A stretch of DNA of 64,000 bases from the NCBI GenBank assembly GCA_963576735.1, contig OY755197.1, positions 2,368,501 to 2,432,500 of the forward strand, written 5' to 3'. This DNA comes from Bedellia somnulentella. Its lineage: Eukaryota; Arthropoda; Insecta; Lepidoptera; Bedelliidae. The notes beneath the pieces are model-generated. The model made no database searches and was not told the origin of the DNA. It was given only the letters and a program-made list of their open reading frames with translations. This document shows positions 1 through 9,958 of this stretch, in pieces. Numbering within the stretch: position 1 is the first letter of the stretch; the number at the start of each line of letters is the position of its first letter. A program made the position numbers and the translations under genes.

Positions 1-1
1 G

Positions 2-676
2 AGACAACCGCTTAATTTAAAAATAAATTATGACGGTCAAACTGTAAAGGAAGTCGAATCGACAAAATTCTTAGGATTCACTTTGGATTCTTTTTGTGAT
101 TGGAAAACTCACGTAGACATCATCTGCACAAAACTGGAGAAGTACTTGTTTGTCATCTACCGTATAAGGTTTGTCATATCAGAGGGTGCCGCCCTTACCT
201 GCTATCACGGATATGTGTCCTCAGTTTTACGATACGGAATCATACTTTGGGGTAACTCTGTTGACTCAGATAGAGTTTTCAAAATTCAAAAAAAGTGTAT
301 TCGTATACTATGCGGTGCTGACTTTTTGGATAGTTGCGTACCGCTATTTAAAAAGTTAAAAATATTACCGTTTCCCTCGCTATACATTTACGAGACTTTA
401 ATTTTCGTTTACAAAAATCCAAAATTGTTTACCTTAAAACCGCCAAAAATTAGACCCCAACGGGGTAATCACAATATACAATACGAGCATTCTGCTGCAA
501 AATGTCTGGCTATTTGCCAGCGAAATTGTTACGAAATGTCCATTACATTATATAATACTATTAGTGACGACACGAAAAAATTGACATTTAATAAATTTAA
601 ATCTGTATTATTTAATTATTTGATTGACAATTGTATATACTCTGTGAAAGACTTTTTAGCAAAATGTAATATTTGA
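2..676 (+). pseudogene. LINE ORF2 C-terminal end (CR1/Jockey-like), cut by window edge
   Basis: The frame is open from base 2 to the TGA after residues AKCNI, so the left edge of the window cuts the gene. The protein shows the region after the reverse transcriptase catalytic core: TKFLGFTLD, then YGIILWGNS, then KIQKKCIRIL and LPSLYIYE, and ends YSVKDFLAKCNI. The same order of motifs is found in the minus-strand LINE at 2286-3912, but the two differ at many positions, so they are separate families of one clade. In the element this ORF makes a reverse transcriptase that copies its own RNA at the nicked target. The clade (CR1/Jockey group) is inferred from these motifs only. The visible part has no stop or frameshift. 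Confidence 0.8.
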
Positions 677-840
677 TCAAAAATTAAAGCTTTACTATTT
701 TATTAAATGTAACCAATTTTAAACCAATGTAATAAGTATTTACACGCCGCAAGGTAGAACAAGATGAACTATTTAAAAAAACCTACCACCTTATTTAACT
801 CTTGTTTCTCGTAAATAAACGCTTTTTATTTATTTTTATT
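677..840 (+). mobile_element. 3' UTR and tail of the left-edge LINE
   Basis: AT-rich sequence after the stop codon, ending in a T/A-rich stretch (CTTTTTATTTATTTTTATT). A SINE-I fragment follows. I take this as the LINE 3' end; the exact boundary is approximate. Confidence 0.5.
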
Positions 841-853
841 ATATAATGGTATA

Positions 854-1007
854 GTGTTTTTTTGGGCGAGGAGGGTGGTGAACCATCAACAACGATACTT
901 TATTTCTATCATCTTGTCCCAAATCAACTTCCAAACGTGGCTGAGGAGCTTCTAGCTCTGGCTTAATTTTTTTATGGATTTATCGCCTTCAATATATGTA
1001 TGTATGT
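854..1007 (+). mobile_element. SINE-I fragment, type C-like
   Basis: 5'-truncated. Begins at the GGGCGA block and ends in ATATGTATGTATGT. The CGATACTTTATTTCTATCATC segment marks it as type C. Confidence 0.75.
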
Positions 1008-1009
1008 AA

Positions 1010-1125
1010 GATGATACCGTGTTTCGAAGGGTACGAAGTGGTCGATTTGCACTTGGTCAGCCAGCAATTTACACTTTAGGTTCGAGCCCCTCGGTCGGGA
1101 CATAATATATTGAATGTGAGGAAGC
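1010..1125 (+). mobile_element. SINE-III 3' fragment
   Basis: Matches the 3' half of the tRNA-headed SINE at 47112-47436: CCGTG.TTCGAAGGGTACG near its start and GGTTCGAGCCCCT.GGT.GGGACATA near its end. The tRNA-like head is missing. Confidence 0.55.
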
Positions 1126-1165
1126 CTTTTGTATAATTGAAAGTATTTTATTTGAGCTCAACCTA

Positions 1166-1462
1166 GCTGTGTAATTTCGGCTTAGAATGGCACTACCCTA
1201 TTTATTCCTGAACGTGTTTGTGTCGGCTTAGAATAACACTACCCCATTTCTACCCGTGGGTGATCGTAAGAGGCGACTAAGGGTATAGGGGCTTCTTAAG
1301 TGATTTTTGGGCGATGTGGTTGGAGACCCGTCACCAAAAACATTTATTTATTATTACCACCTTTTCGCCAATCAACTTCCAAAAGTGGCTGAGGAATTTC
1401 TAATTCCAAAGCTCTGGCTACCCCGTTAAGGTATTTATAGCCGTGAGTATGTATGTGTTTGT
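1166..1462 (+). mobile_element. SINE-I, type B, with a duplicated head
   Basis: A first head (GCTGTGTAATTTCGGCTTAG, 1166-1210) is followed by a second head and complete type B body from about 1213 (CCCGTGGGTGATCG, GACCCGTCACC, CCCGTTAAGG), ending GTGAGTATGTATGTG. Confidence 0.8.
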
Positions 1463-1590
1463 AAGAGGCAGCAAAATTTTTGGGCGATGCGGTTGGAGAC
1501 CCATCACTAATAACCTTTATTTTACTATCTTTTTCCCGCTCAAGTTCCAACAGTGGATGAAGAATTGCTTATTCAGAAGCTCTGGCATCA
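1463..1590 (+). mobile_element. SINE-I fragment
   Basis: Starts at AAGAGGC, continues through GGGCGATGCGGTTGGAGACC and ends at AGCTCTGGC; no TATG tail. Abuts the previous copy head to tail. Confidence 0.65.
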
Positions 1591-1649
1591 TGTATTATTT
1601 TTATCCTTTTGTATATAATACTGATAATACCCTTTACTGAAGCTTATTA

Positions 1650-1760
1650 GGTCATCTTTGGGTGAAGAGGTTGGAGACCCATCACCATAAACCTTTGTTC
1701 TACTACTGTCTGCCTTTGTTTCTCCACTCAAATTCCAAAATTGGCTCTGGCTATTGCTCC
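1650..1760 (+). mobile_element. SINE-I fragment
   Basis: Degenerate middle section, GGTTGGAGACCCATCACC through a GGCTCTGGCTA block, lacking head and tail. Confidence 0.55.
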
Positions 1761-1828
1761 AAGGGATTAAACGGACCGTTTTAAGTCAAAATTTTTACAC
1801 TTATCGAGAATCAGGGACAATTTGTCAT

Positions 1829-1980
1829 GTTTCTTAACGGCGAGGGCCGTACACAGTAGTACTTAGTCATGTGACAGTGTATTCGTACAAAACGGTGAAA
1901 GTACTGCCCCCTATCACGTGAGTGCACTGTCTAAGCAAAACGTGTGTACCTACTTTGGACACTAGGTGGCGCTGTCACGT
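1829..1980 (+). mobile_element. SINE-II, left part (split by LINE)
   Basis: Contains TTAACGGCGAGGG, ACTTAGTCATGTGACAGTG, CCCCCTATCACGTGAGT and ends at GCTGTCACGT. In uninterrupted SINE-II copies this runs straight into GATGTTCAGAAGTATTAGTACC, which here is found only at 3914. The LINE between is therefore a later insertion. Confidence 0.75.
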
Positions 1981-1989
1981 TGTTAATAA

Positions 1990-3913
1990 GTCATAATCAT
2001 AATCATAATCATTTATTCATTGCTTCATGTGGTATATCAACAGAGATGGTACAAAAAAGGAGTAGCCGTAACATGAGCCCTGCAAGGGCACTGCAATGGT
2101 AGCAAGCAGTTCAGCTGCCTTAAAATAATTTTACAATTTAAAAAACAACTTTCTAAAACCTACTAATTAAACTATAAAAAGAATAAAATTTTAACACAAT
2201 ATTAAAACATGTCAGAATTTTTCAATCATGCAAATTCAAAACTTAAAATTTAACTTGAAACATAAAATTGGAATCTTAAAACTAATTACATAAGGACTTT
2301 ATTGTCTAGGAACTCTCTTGTACTATAAAAACAATTTGTAATGAGGTAACCTTTTAGATTTTTAATAAAAACATTATCTGACTCTATATTTTTAAGGTGA
2401 GATGGTAATTTGTTGTAAATTTTTATTGCCATGTGATGTGTGTTCGAACTGACTAGGTGTAGGGTTGTAGACGGTAATTCTAATCTATTCTGATGGCGCA
2501 GGTTACGAGGTTGGATATAGAAATCTTTGGCTTGCGGAAATAAATCTTTGTGCATTCTAACAAATTTACACATCTCAAGAATATAAAGAGAAGGTAAAGT
2601 TAATATTTCCTGCTTGATAAAATGAGGCCTGCAACTTTCCCTCTGTCTGATATTCACTAAAATTCTTATGCATTTCTTCTGCATTACAAATAAATTATGT
2701 ATGTCTGTACTGTTTCCCCACAAAATGATGCCGTAGCTTAACCATGAGTTTGCATATGCGTAGTATACACTTTTTGCAGTTTTTAAATCAGTCGATATTT
2801 TTAATTCATATAAAGCATACGTGAATTTTGACAATTTTGAAGTAATTTTAGCGACATGTTCTTTCCAAGATAGGGAAGTATCCATTTCAATGCCGAGGAT
2901 TTTGCATGAATTGAATGATTTTAATTTATAGTTTTCAAAAGCTATGTCAGAAGTATTTAGAGGGCGTTTTTGATGCGGTCTAAACTGCATTAGTTTAGTT
3001 TTGGAAACATTTAACTCTAGATTATTATCATTTAGCCAATTAGTTAGACATGAGAGTGTATTTTGTACTTTTTGATTCAGATCGTTATGGTCTTTAACAG
3101 AAAAAATCAAATTAATGTCATCGGCATATATAATACTGTCGGTGGTTACAGGTATATTTAGCGGTAAGTCATTGATGTACAATAAAAATAATATACATCC
3201 TAAAACGCTTCCTTGTGGAATAGAATAATTGGATGTTAATTTATTAGATCGCACTCTGGATAGAGTATTTTCCTCTTCATTAAAATATTCTATTTCTACT
3301 GATTGGAGACGATTTTTTAAGTATGAGAGAAACCATTGGTATGCTGGCCCACGTACACCAATATCATGAAGTTTTTTCAGCAGTTTTGGATGAAAAACTT
3401 TATTATATGCTTTGCTCATATCGAGCATTAAAGCAACAGCGTGTTTGCGATTATTAATTATATTTAAGATTTTGCCTGTTAGAGCATATAATGCAAATGT
3501 GGTTGACCTATTTTTTCTAAACCCAAACTGATTGTTACTTAAGATATTATATTTGTCACAGAATTTTATTAGTCTATTTGACATTGCTGTTTCAATAACC
3601 TTAGAGAATGAAGATAGCATCGCTATCGGTCTATAATGGTGAGGCTCATCTGTTTTATTTGTTTTAGGTATAGGTTTTGTTATTGTTTCCTTAAGTAGGT
3701 CGGGGAATTTAGCTTCAGCAAATGATTGGTTAATCAGCTTAGTAAGCGGTTCAGATAATTCATCTTTACAAAATTTTACGAGAAGTGGGGGGAATTCATC
3801 GCTACCAAAACTTACTTTATTTTTTAGTGACTTTATAATATTTCTTACTTCAGAAGAGTTAGTTGGGCTTAGATACATAGAGCTAACATTGCTTGGGCAT
3901 GACTTAACTGAGG
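1990..3913 (-). mobile_element. 5'-truncated CR1/Jockey-like LINE inserted in SINE-II
   Basis: Minus-strand element: ORF 2286-3912, then a 3' UTR running down to a tail of ATGATT-type repeats (seen on the plus strand as CATAATCATAATCATAATC at 1992). The upstream end is cut inside the reverse transcriptase ORF, the usual 5' truncation. Both flanks are halves of one SINE-II (1829-1980 and 3914-3982). Confidence 0.85.
2286..3912 (-). CDS. LINE reverse transcriptase ORF, 5'-truncated (CR1/Jockey-like)
   Basis: About 540 residues of reverse transcriptase. Visible motifs in order: HYRPIAMLSSFSKVIE, NQFGFRKNRST, LMLDMSKAYNKVFH (motif A; the usual second acidic residue of KAFD is Asn here), SIPQGSVLGCILFLLYINDL (motif B), IIYADDINLIF (catalytic YADD, about residue 270), then SWKEHV, YGIILWGNS, MQKKCIRIL and a C-terminal YSTREFLDNK. 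The frame has no stop. The open frame extends to 3938, but the first eight or nine codons come from the flanking SINE-II, so the Met at 3938 is not a natural start. The upstream endonuclease domain and ORF1 are absent, so it cannot move by itself. The function is known for the family; activity of this copy is not expected. Confidence 0.85.
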
Positions 3914-3982
3914 GTTGAAGTATTCGTACCTCTGCCAACCCCTTCGGGAATAAACGTTGAACATTTATGTTATGTTTATGTA
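3914..3982 (+). mobile_element. SINE-II, right part (split by LINE)
   Basis: GTACCTCTGCCAACCCCTTC, then GAACATTTATGTTATGTT, the normal SINE-II 3' end and tail. Confidence 0.75.
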
Positions 3983-4076
3983 TGTATTTGTAATTCTGAA
4001 TAACAGATGTCCAAAATGTAGACTTGTCAGAATTTTTGACGATTTATAATCTTGAGTATATGTATGTAAGCATTTA

Positions 4077-4277
4077 TCTATATATATAAAAGACAGTCGT
4101 GTTAGTAACACTATTTATAACTTATGAACGACTGAACCGATTGAGCTGAAAATTGATGGAGAGATAGCTTAGAACCAGGAATAGGACATAAGGTATATAT
4201 CATCATACTAAATATCGTAGGGAGTAAGCAGTATAAAAACTTAACACTATCCGTGCGAAGCCGGGGCGGACCACTAG
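4077..4277 (+). mobile_element. Short non-autonomous Helitron, Lep1-like
   Basis: Starts TCTATATATATAAAAG, ends in a hairpin (CCGTGCGAAGCCGGGG region) followed by CTAG. It is flanked by A on the left and T on the right, as expected for Helitron insertion between A and T. About 200 bp, no coding capacity. Related copies are at 43897-44095 and 50590-50797 (minus). Confidence 0.8.
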
Positions 4278-4280
4278 TAG

Positions 4281-4920
4281 TGTATAAAATAATTTTTAAC
4301 AAAAAGAAAACCGACTTCATAGTTAGAAAAACAACCGAAAATAAACAATCTACTAAAAAGTACGAAATAAGTTTTTTTAATTGAATATGAGTACTGTGAT
4401 TAATACTTTAGCAATTTCTTTATTCCACACGCGTCAGTTCAACCTACCTAAATATTAAAATTCTCTTAAATTAATTTGTGAGCCGGTGCCAGCCTGTGTG
4501 ATGATTGATAACAATAAGTGTGTATTTCGTAGTTGTAAGGTAAATTGATTTTTGTACGTATTACCATTTTAAACGTTATGCGTATATATTGTTTAGATTG
4601 TGATAATCAGAGATAGATAGTAGGGTGAATTTACTTTTGTTTGACTGGCACCGACATTCCCCTATATTCGACAGTCCCCTTGATTTCATGGGATGCCATC
4701 ATCAGATCTTGGTCTCATGGTACTTTCTCGGTAACAATAACATAACAAAAGACATGTTTAGTGAACCTGTACTTCTCTTCATAAAAGCTACGAAGAGGAG
4801 TATAAATCTATATAGAATGTTGAAACAACTGTTTCCTAACTCCTAGTGATTAAGGACCCACACCTTCCATCATCAGCTCAGCAGCATAACAATATGATTT
4901 TCAGAAGCAAATGCCAATAT
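4281..4920. other. No gene seen; degenerate repeat fragments
   Basis: Contains an AAACCGACTTCA fragment (4303), also the end of the dispersed repeat at 9098-9335, and a CCATCATCAGATC stretch near 4695 that resembles the same repeat. Nothing coding is convincing. Confidence 0.4.
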
Positions 4921-4933
4921 AATAATAATAATA

Positions 4934-7900
4934 TGGCGTAGGGATGTGACGACCCCACCGCCCATTGTTGGAATGGCAGGATGAAATGTTTACCAGCTTG
5001 CCATTTCAGCAATGCAAATAGTCAGCGCTTGAGTTTGTAGGTGTTGACCGTGTCTACAAACTGGTCTCAGCGCAAAATAGAGCAATAACGGTCTCCCCGG
5101 GGCAAGTGAGCGAAAACCCGGGTGAATCTTCGCTCATCGTAAAATGGACGATTATAATAACGATGAGCGTATAGGGCCGCTCCCCAGGGGTTATCGCTGG
5201 GGCGCGTCTGGAGCTGGGGCTGGACGTGGCAGCATGCGGTCCCCCAGCCGCCGCAGACCGGCCCGACCACCTGGCCGGTCTGCGCGACCACCTCAGCCAC
5301 CAGATGGCTTGGCATCGGTTGGGACTGGGGCAACTCAGTCCCAGCAGTCGGTGCCCGCCGCTGGTGGAGCTAGGCGCCGCATGGCATGGACGGTTGATAT
5401 GAATAGAAATGCCATGCGGGCCTACCTTAGGGCCTCAGGATCAAGAACTGGGCGGACGGGTTATCGGGCAGCAATGTACCGCGAATTTCTGCACCTGGAG
5501 CCCAATTTGACCGTCACAGAACAAAACCTGGCGGATCGAGTTCGGTACATACAGCGCTCAGAACTTTTTAGCACTACCGAACTCGAACAATTGCGACGCG
5601 AGGCTGTTCCTCCGCTAGACGAAGAGCCACCTTTGCAGGTTCTCCCTCCAGTCCCTGAACGGGAAGTACGGAGGGAGCCAATTGCTAACCTGCCGGATGT
5701 GGGTGGTGCGGATAGCGATTGGGGAACAGTCTCCCTGGATTTGGATTTGGTGAGGAGCGCACTCGAAGAGACGATCCTGGAATATCGCCAAGTGCCTCTC
5801 GAAAGGAGGCCAAGGCTGCCCCGAGTTCCTCTCAGCATCAAGGTTCGGGATGTCGTTGAGGCCGTCAATAACATGCTGCCCTCATTTTTAGAGAGCAGCA
5901 TGGACCTTTGGGATACGGATTCAATTCTCTTTGGCGCCGCAATGACAGTGTGTCAAATTGTCGGCGTCAGGATGCCGCCAACAAGAGCTGGTGGCTCCCG
6001 CCAGGCTGGCAGTACTAGTCCCAGGACTAGAACTAGACCAGCCTGGATGAGGCGGATTGAAAGCCGTATCACAAGGGCCAGGGTCCTCATCGGCAAACTG
6101 ACCAGCTTCAGATCAGGCAACAATAGGCCGAGGGTGGTGCGCTTCGTCAGGGAGGCATTCCCTGGTGAGAATGTTTTTGACAACTCACCGGAGTTTGCCT
6201 GTAGACTAGTGGAGCGCATCGATGATCTGAAGCAGAAGATCGCTGCTTGGGGTAAGCGAATTAGGCGATATTCTGAAAGGGTAAAGAGGTACCAACAGAA
6301 TCGTCTCTTCACGAGTGACCAGAAGAAGTTCTACAGAACTTTGGAGCGTCCCGATGTGGTTTCGACAGGTCAGCGACCGGAAAAAGCAGATGTAGTTGCC
6401 TTTTGGCGTGGGCTTTGGTCGCTGCCTGTTGATCACGAAGAGGGCCGATGGTTCGAGGCGGTCGAGGGAGCGTGCGAGCCCATAGCGCCCATGAACCCCG
6501 TCAACATATCCGAGGAGGATGTGGTGGCTGCGATCCGTAAGGCTCCGAACTGGAAAAGTCCGGGGCCGGACGGATTGCACCATTACTGGTTGAAGGGGTT
6601 CACGCGCTGTCACGCTACTCTCGCCCGTCAGTTCCAAATCGCCCTCGAGAGTGGGACGCTCCCGAACTTCTTAACTACTGGGGTCACTCATTTAGCTCCA
6701 AAGAGCGATGCTACCGCGGATCCATCACAATACCGCCCCATTACTTGTCTTTGTACAATTTACAAGACCTTGACATCCGTTCTGAGCTCCAAGATTACTC
6801 AACACATTGTTGATAACAATGTGATCTCTGGAGCTCAGAACGGATGTAGGGGCGGTAGTCGCGGTAGCAAGGAGCTGCTCCTCATCGATGCGGTCGTAGG
6901 CCAACTGGTCAAACGCAACCGTCGGAACTTCTCCGCTGGCTGGATAGACTACAGGAAGGCGTTCGATTCGGTACCTCATACATGGCTCATGAGGGTCCTC
7001 GAGCTGTATAAAATTGATAGTGCAGTTCGACACTTCCTCGGGCAGTGTATGGGGTGCTGGAGAACGATCCTGAGTTTAGACGGTCAGCGGATGACGGACG
7101 CGGATGACCAAATTGATATAAGGCGAGGAATTTTCCAGGGCGATTGCCTGAGTCCAGTTTGGTTTTGCTTGGCCCTGAATCCTCTAAGCACACTCTTGGA
7201 GAATTCAGGGACAGGCTTTCAGTTTCGGAGAGGCGGACCACGCTTGCCTCATCTCCTCTACATGGATGACCTGAAGCTTTACGCCCCCACGGCTGACAGA
7301 TTGGCGGAGCTACTGACGATCACTAATGATTTCAGTGGTTCCGTCAAGATGGAGCTCGGGGTCGATAAGTGTGCGGTCGTTCATGTGGAGAAGGGGCATG
7401 TCGTGCACTCTGATGGTGTCGATGTCGGCACCAATCATTTGAGGGCACTCTCCGAGGCTGAAACATACCGGTATCTGGGCATGTCACAAACCATCGGTGT
7501 GAAGGTGGCAGACGTGAAACAGGGTGTTTGCGAGGAGTTTTATGAACGCCTGAAAAGTGTGCTTAATAGCTACTTGTCAGGCGTTAATAAGATCCGAGCC
7601 ATTAACTCCTGGGTCATGCCTGTACTGATGTACACGTTTGGCGTGCTCAGATGGACTCAGTCCGAACTAGACGCTCTGGACAGACGAGTCCGCACGACGA
7701 TGACCTCTCATCGAATGCATCATCCGAGATCGTCGGTTATGAGATTGTATATCCCGCGGAAGTGTGGTGGTCGAGGCCCCTTGAGTGGCAAAACCATGCA
7801 CAACCGCGAGGTATGCAACCTCAGAAACTATTTTTTGACGATGACGGATGATAGTATTCGGGGAGAGGTGGTCGCTAGTGATAAAGGACTGACTCCCTTA

Positions 7901-8849
7901 TCGTTGGCCTCACAGGATTGGCGAAACCCGGAGGTACTTAGCACCTCTGATCGGGAGTCCGTATGGAAAGAGAAGGAGCTGCACGGGAGGTTTTACAAGG
8001 TACTTCACGAACCTTTCGTGGACCGTAAAGCCTCCCTACATTGGCTGCGTTTCGGGGACCTCTTTGGGGAAACCGAAGGTTTTGTCTGTGCAATACAGGA
8101 CCAGGTTATCAAGACGCGGAACTATCGGAAATACATCCTAAAGGACGGTACCACAGACATCTGTCGAGCATGTGGCCGTCCCGGAGAGTCACTTAGGCAA
8201 GTTATTTCCGGTTGTTCGGCTCTTGCTAACACTGAGTACTTGCACAGGCACAACCAAGCAGCCAAAATCCTGCATCAGGAGCTCGCTCTAAAATACGGAC
8301 TCTTGCAACAGAGGCTGCCGTATTACAAGTATCTGCCGGAGCCAATCCTAGAAAACGACCGTGCCAAAATCTATTGGGACCGATCTGTTATCACGGACAG
8401 GACTATTCTAGCGAATAAGCCTGATATCGTGGTATGGGATCGGTCGCAGTCGAGGGTGTTTCTAGTGGATGTCACTATCCCTCATGACGAGGGTCTCGTA
8501 AAAGCCGAAACCGAGAAGCGTCGGAAATATCTCGATCTGGCTCACGAGATCACCGACATGTGGGGTGTGACTTCGACAGAAATAATCCCAATTGTTTTGT
8601 CCGCGAACGGGTTAATTCCAACCAGTCTCGCGACCAACTTAAGGCGGTTGGATTTCTGTGGCGTGTCGGTTCCAGCACAAATGCAGAAAGCGGTGCTGCT
8701 CGATACGGCTCGGATCGTCCGTCGGTTCTTGAACCTGACTCCCTGACCCCGACCGACTGTGCTTTTGTCGGGGAGTACCGCCTCTCCCATTTAAAATTTA
8801 TATTTTCATTTTCGGCCATGGGAGAGGCGAGAAACAAAAATGTTTTCCG
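4934..8849 (+). mobile_element. Full-length Dong-like R4-clade non-LTR element
   Basis: The body starts after AATAATAATAATA (4919-4933) and is followed by AATAATAATAA (8850), so it sits inside a TAA repeat, the known target preference of Dong. The 5' UTR is about 210 bp, the single ORF is 5144-8746 and the 3' UTR about 100 bp. A second copy (19371-20300) is nearly identical over the 3' 920 bp, which confirms the 3' end. Downstream TTTATTTCGG suggests the TAA target was itself the 3' tail of an antisense LINE. Confidence 0.9.
5144..8746 (+). CDS. Dong-like polyprotein: reverse transcriptase + restriction-like endonuclease
   Basis: 1200 residues with no stop; an in-frame TGA at 5123 precedes the ATG, fixing the start. 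The N-terminal 120 residues are Arg/Pro/Gly-rich. Reverse transcriptase: NWKSPGPDGLHHYW (~residue 470), PSQYRPITCL, WIDYRKAFDSV (motif A Asp ~602), GIFQGDCLSP (motif B), LLYMDDLKLY (YMDD 706-709). Then a zinc-knuckle region CRACGRPGESLRQVISGC (1007-1024) and a PD-(D/E)XK-type endonuclease: KPDIVVWDRSQSRVFLVDV (Asp 1094 and 1109) and EKRRKYLDL. This order is that of the R2/R4 group. The element nicks TAA-repeat DNA and primes reverse transcription there. Odd point: residue 1019 is Gln where the second copy has His, so the CCHC set is incomplete. It is rich in G+C compared with its surroundings. Family assignment is strong; activity is unknown. Confidence 0.93.
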   Translation: MDDYNNDERIGPLPRGYRWGASGAGAGRGSMRSPSRRRPARPPGRSARPPQPPDGLASVGTGATQSQQSVPAAGGARRRMAWTVDMNRNAMRAYLRASGSRTGRTGYRAAMYREFLHLEPNLTVTEQNLADRVRYIQRSELFSTTELEQLRREAVPPLDEEPPLQVLPPVPEREVRREPIANLPDVGGADSDWGTVSLDLDLVRSALEETILEYRQVPLERRPRLPRVPLSIKVRDVVEAVNNMLPSFLESSMDLWDTDSILFGAAMTVCQIVGVRMPPTRAGGSRQAGSTSPRTRTRPAWMRRIESRITRARVLIGKLTSFRSGNNRPRVVRFVREAFPGENVFDNSPEFACRLVERIDDLKQKIAAWGKRIRRYSERVKRYQQNRLFTSDQKKFYRTLERPDVVSTGQRPEKADVVAFWRGLWSLPVDHEEGRWFEAVEGACEPIAPMNPVNISEEDVVAAIRKAPNWKSPGPDGLHHYWLKGFTRCHATLARQFQIALESGTLPNFLTTGVTHLAPKSDATADPSQYRPITCLCTIYKTLTSVLSSKITQHIVDNNVISGAQNGCRGGSRGSKELLLIDAVVGQLVKRNRRNFSAGWIDYRKAFDSVPHTWLMRVLELYKIDSAVRHFLGQCMGCWRTILSLDGQRMTDADDQIDIRRGIFQGDCLSPVWFCLALNPLSTLLENSGTGFQFRRGGPRLPHLLYMDDLKLYAPTADRLAELLTITNDFSGSVKMELGVDKCAVVHVEKGHVVHSDGVDVGTNHLRALSEAETYRYLGMSQTIGVKVADVKQGVCEEFYERLKSVLNSYLSGVNKIRAINSWVMPVLMYTFGVLRWTQSELDALDRRVRTTMTSHRMHHPRSSVMRLYIPRKCGGRGPLSGKTMHNREVCNLRNYFLTMTDDSIRGEVVASDKGLTPLSLASQDWRNPEVLSTSDRESVWKEKELHGRFYKVLHEPFVDRKASLHWLRFGDLFGETEGFVCAIQDQVIKTRNYRKYILKDGTTDICRACGRPGESLRQVISGCSALANTEYLHRHNQAAKILHQELALKYGLLQQRLPYYKYLPEPILENDRAKIYWDRSVITDRTILANKPDIVVWDRSQSRVFLVDVTIPHDEGLVKAETEKRRKYLDLAHEITDMWGVTSTEIIPIVLSANGLIPTSLATNLRRLDFCGVSVPAQMQKAVLLDTARIVRRFLNLTP

Positions 8850-9040
8850 AAATAATAATAAAAAACTTTATTTCGGATATACAAGATCCATATGCAGTTA
8901 GTAAGTTAGTAACATCGAAATACTTATTTAATATGTTAGTTTTTGTTAGTCTGTCCTTATTTTTAACTTAAAGATTAACTAATAAAAAGAAAATAAAACA
9001 AAATTACACTATTTACAATAAATTCCGAACCTAGCATGAA
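8850..9040 (-). mobile_element. Probable antisense LINE 3' tail that hosted the Dong insertion
   Basis: AATAATAATAAAAAACTTTATTTC reads, on the minus strand, as a LINE 3' end with an (ATT)n tail; the same AATAATAATAA...CTTTATTTCC arrangement follows the second Dong copy at 20301. Which LINE family is not clear. Confidence 0.4.
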
Positions 9041-9097
9041 TCGGTTCCCTAGTATCCTGTTGCACATATACCCAGTGTTTAAAATATAAGTTCAGAA

Positions 9098-9335
9098 AAT
9101 ATGTAAAACGCGGTACATTTGCCTATAAAATTTCAGGGTTCCCCTCGATTTCTCCAGGATCCCATCATCAGACCCTGATATCCTCACCATGGTACCAATC
9201 TGGGAGTATCTTCTTTCGAATAAAATAATAATAATTAGAATCGGTTCATAAATGGCGAAGTAATCGGCGAACAAACATAAAAAAAAAAATATACGGTCGA
9301 ATTGAGAACACTCCTTTTTTTGAAGTCGGTTAAAA
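9098..9335. repeat. Dispersed lepidopteran-type repeat ending TTTGAAGTCGGTTAAAA
   Basis: CCCTCGATTTCTCCAGGATC, CATGGTACCAATCTGGGA, AATCGGTTCATAAATGGCGA, GAATTGAGAACACTCCTTTT then TGAAGTCGGTTAAAAA. The last part recurs at 54500-54550 (TCGAATTGAGAACACTCC...GGTTAAAAACT) and in antisense near 4303. I recall such sequence as common in moth genomes but cannot name the class. Confidence 0.5.
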
Positions 9336-9530
9336 ACATATTTTCTTCTATCTACTGCATAGCCTGATATAAGTTTGCTTGCATTATCTTATTAAGTTAA
9401 CGAAGTAAGGAGTATATTTAGATATTGTAAACACCATTAACAAAATAGTAATTAACCGAGTCAATAGACTTATTTTCATTAAACTATATACTTTATAACG
9501 GAAGATCAAATTATGCTTAAAAATATAATT

Positions 9531-9820
9531 ATAACATACAGACATACATGCTGTGTAGTGTCGGCTTTGCTGTGTAGTGTCGGCTTAGAATAGCACTACC
9601 CCATTTCTTCCGGTGGGTATACGTAAGAGGCGACTAACGGTATTGGGGCTTTTAAGGGATTTTTGGGCGATGCGGTTGGAGACCCATCACCAACAACCTC
9701 TATTTTTACTATCTTTTCCCCACTCAAAATTCCAAAAGTGGCTGAGGAATTTCAAATTCCTTAGCTATGGCTTGGCTACCCCTTCTAGGGATTTATGGCT
9801 GTGAGTATATGTATGTATGT
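9531..9820 (+). mobile_element. SINE-I, type A, full length, duplicated head
   Basis: Element 9551-9820 with two heads (CTGTGTAGTGTCGGCTT at 9551 and 9570). A perfect 20-bp target duplication, ATAACATACAGACATACATG, lies at 9531-9550 and 9821-9840. The target is the tail of the minus-strand SINE-I that follows. Confidence 0.9.
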
Positions 9821-9958
9821 ATAACATACAGACATACATGTACTCACGGCTTTAAGGGATAGCCAGAGTTTCGGAATATGAAATTCCTCAGCCACTTTTG
9901 GAAGTTGAGTGGGGAAAAGATGGTAAAGAAAATGTTTTTGGGGATGGGTTTCTTTAAA
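9821..9958 (-). mobile_element. SINE-I, 5'-truncated, host of the previous copy
   Basis: Reads tail, TACTCACGGCT, GATAGCCAGAG, AATTCCTCAGCCACTTTTGG, GTGGGGAAAAGATGG and stops before the head. Confidence 0.8.

Noticed and set aside
1344..1550. Short open frames such as those starting MELEREKDSK or MEVASGKDGKIK in many places
   Set aside because: They are all translations of the SINE-I centre (GTTGAGTGGGGAAAAGATGG) and recur with the repeat; not genes.
5461..8837. Minus- and plus-strand open frames overlapping the Dong ORF
   Set aside because: Shadows of the GC-rich 1200-codon ORF in other frames; no motif or independent support.
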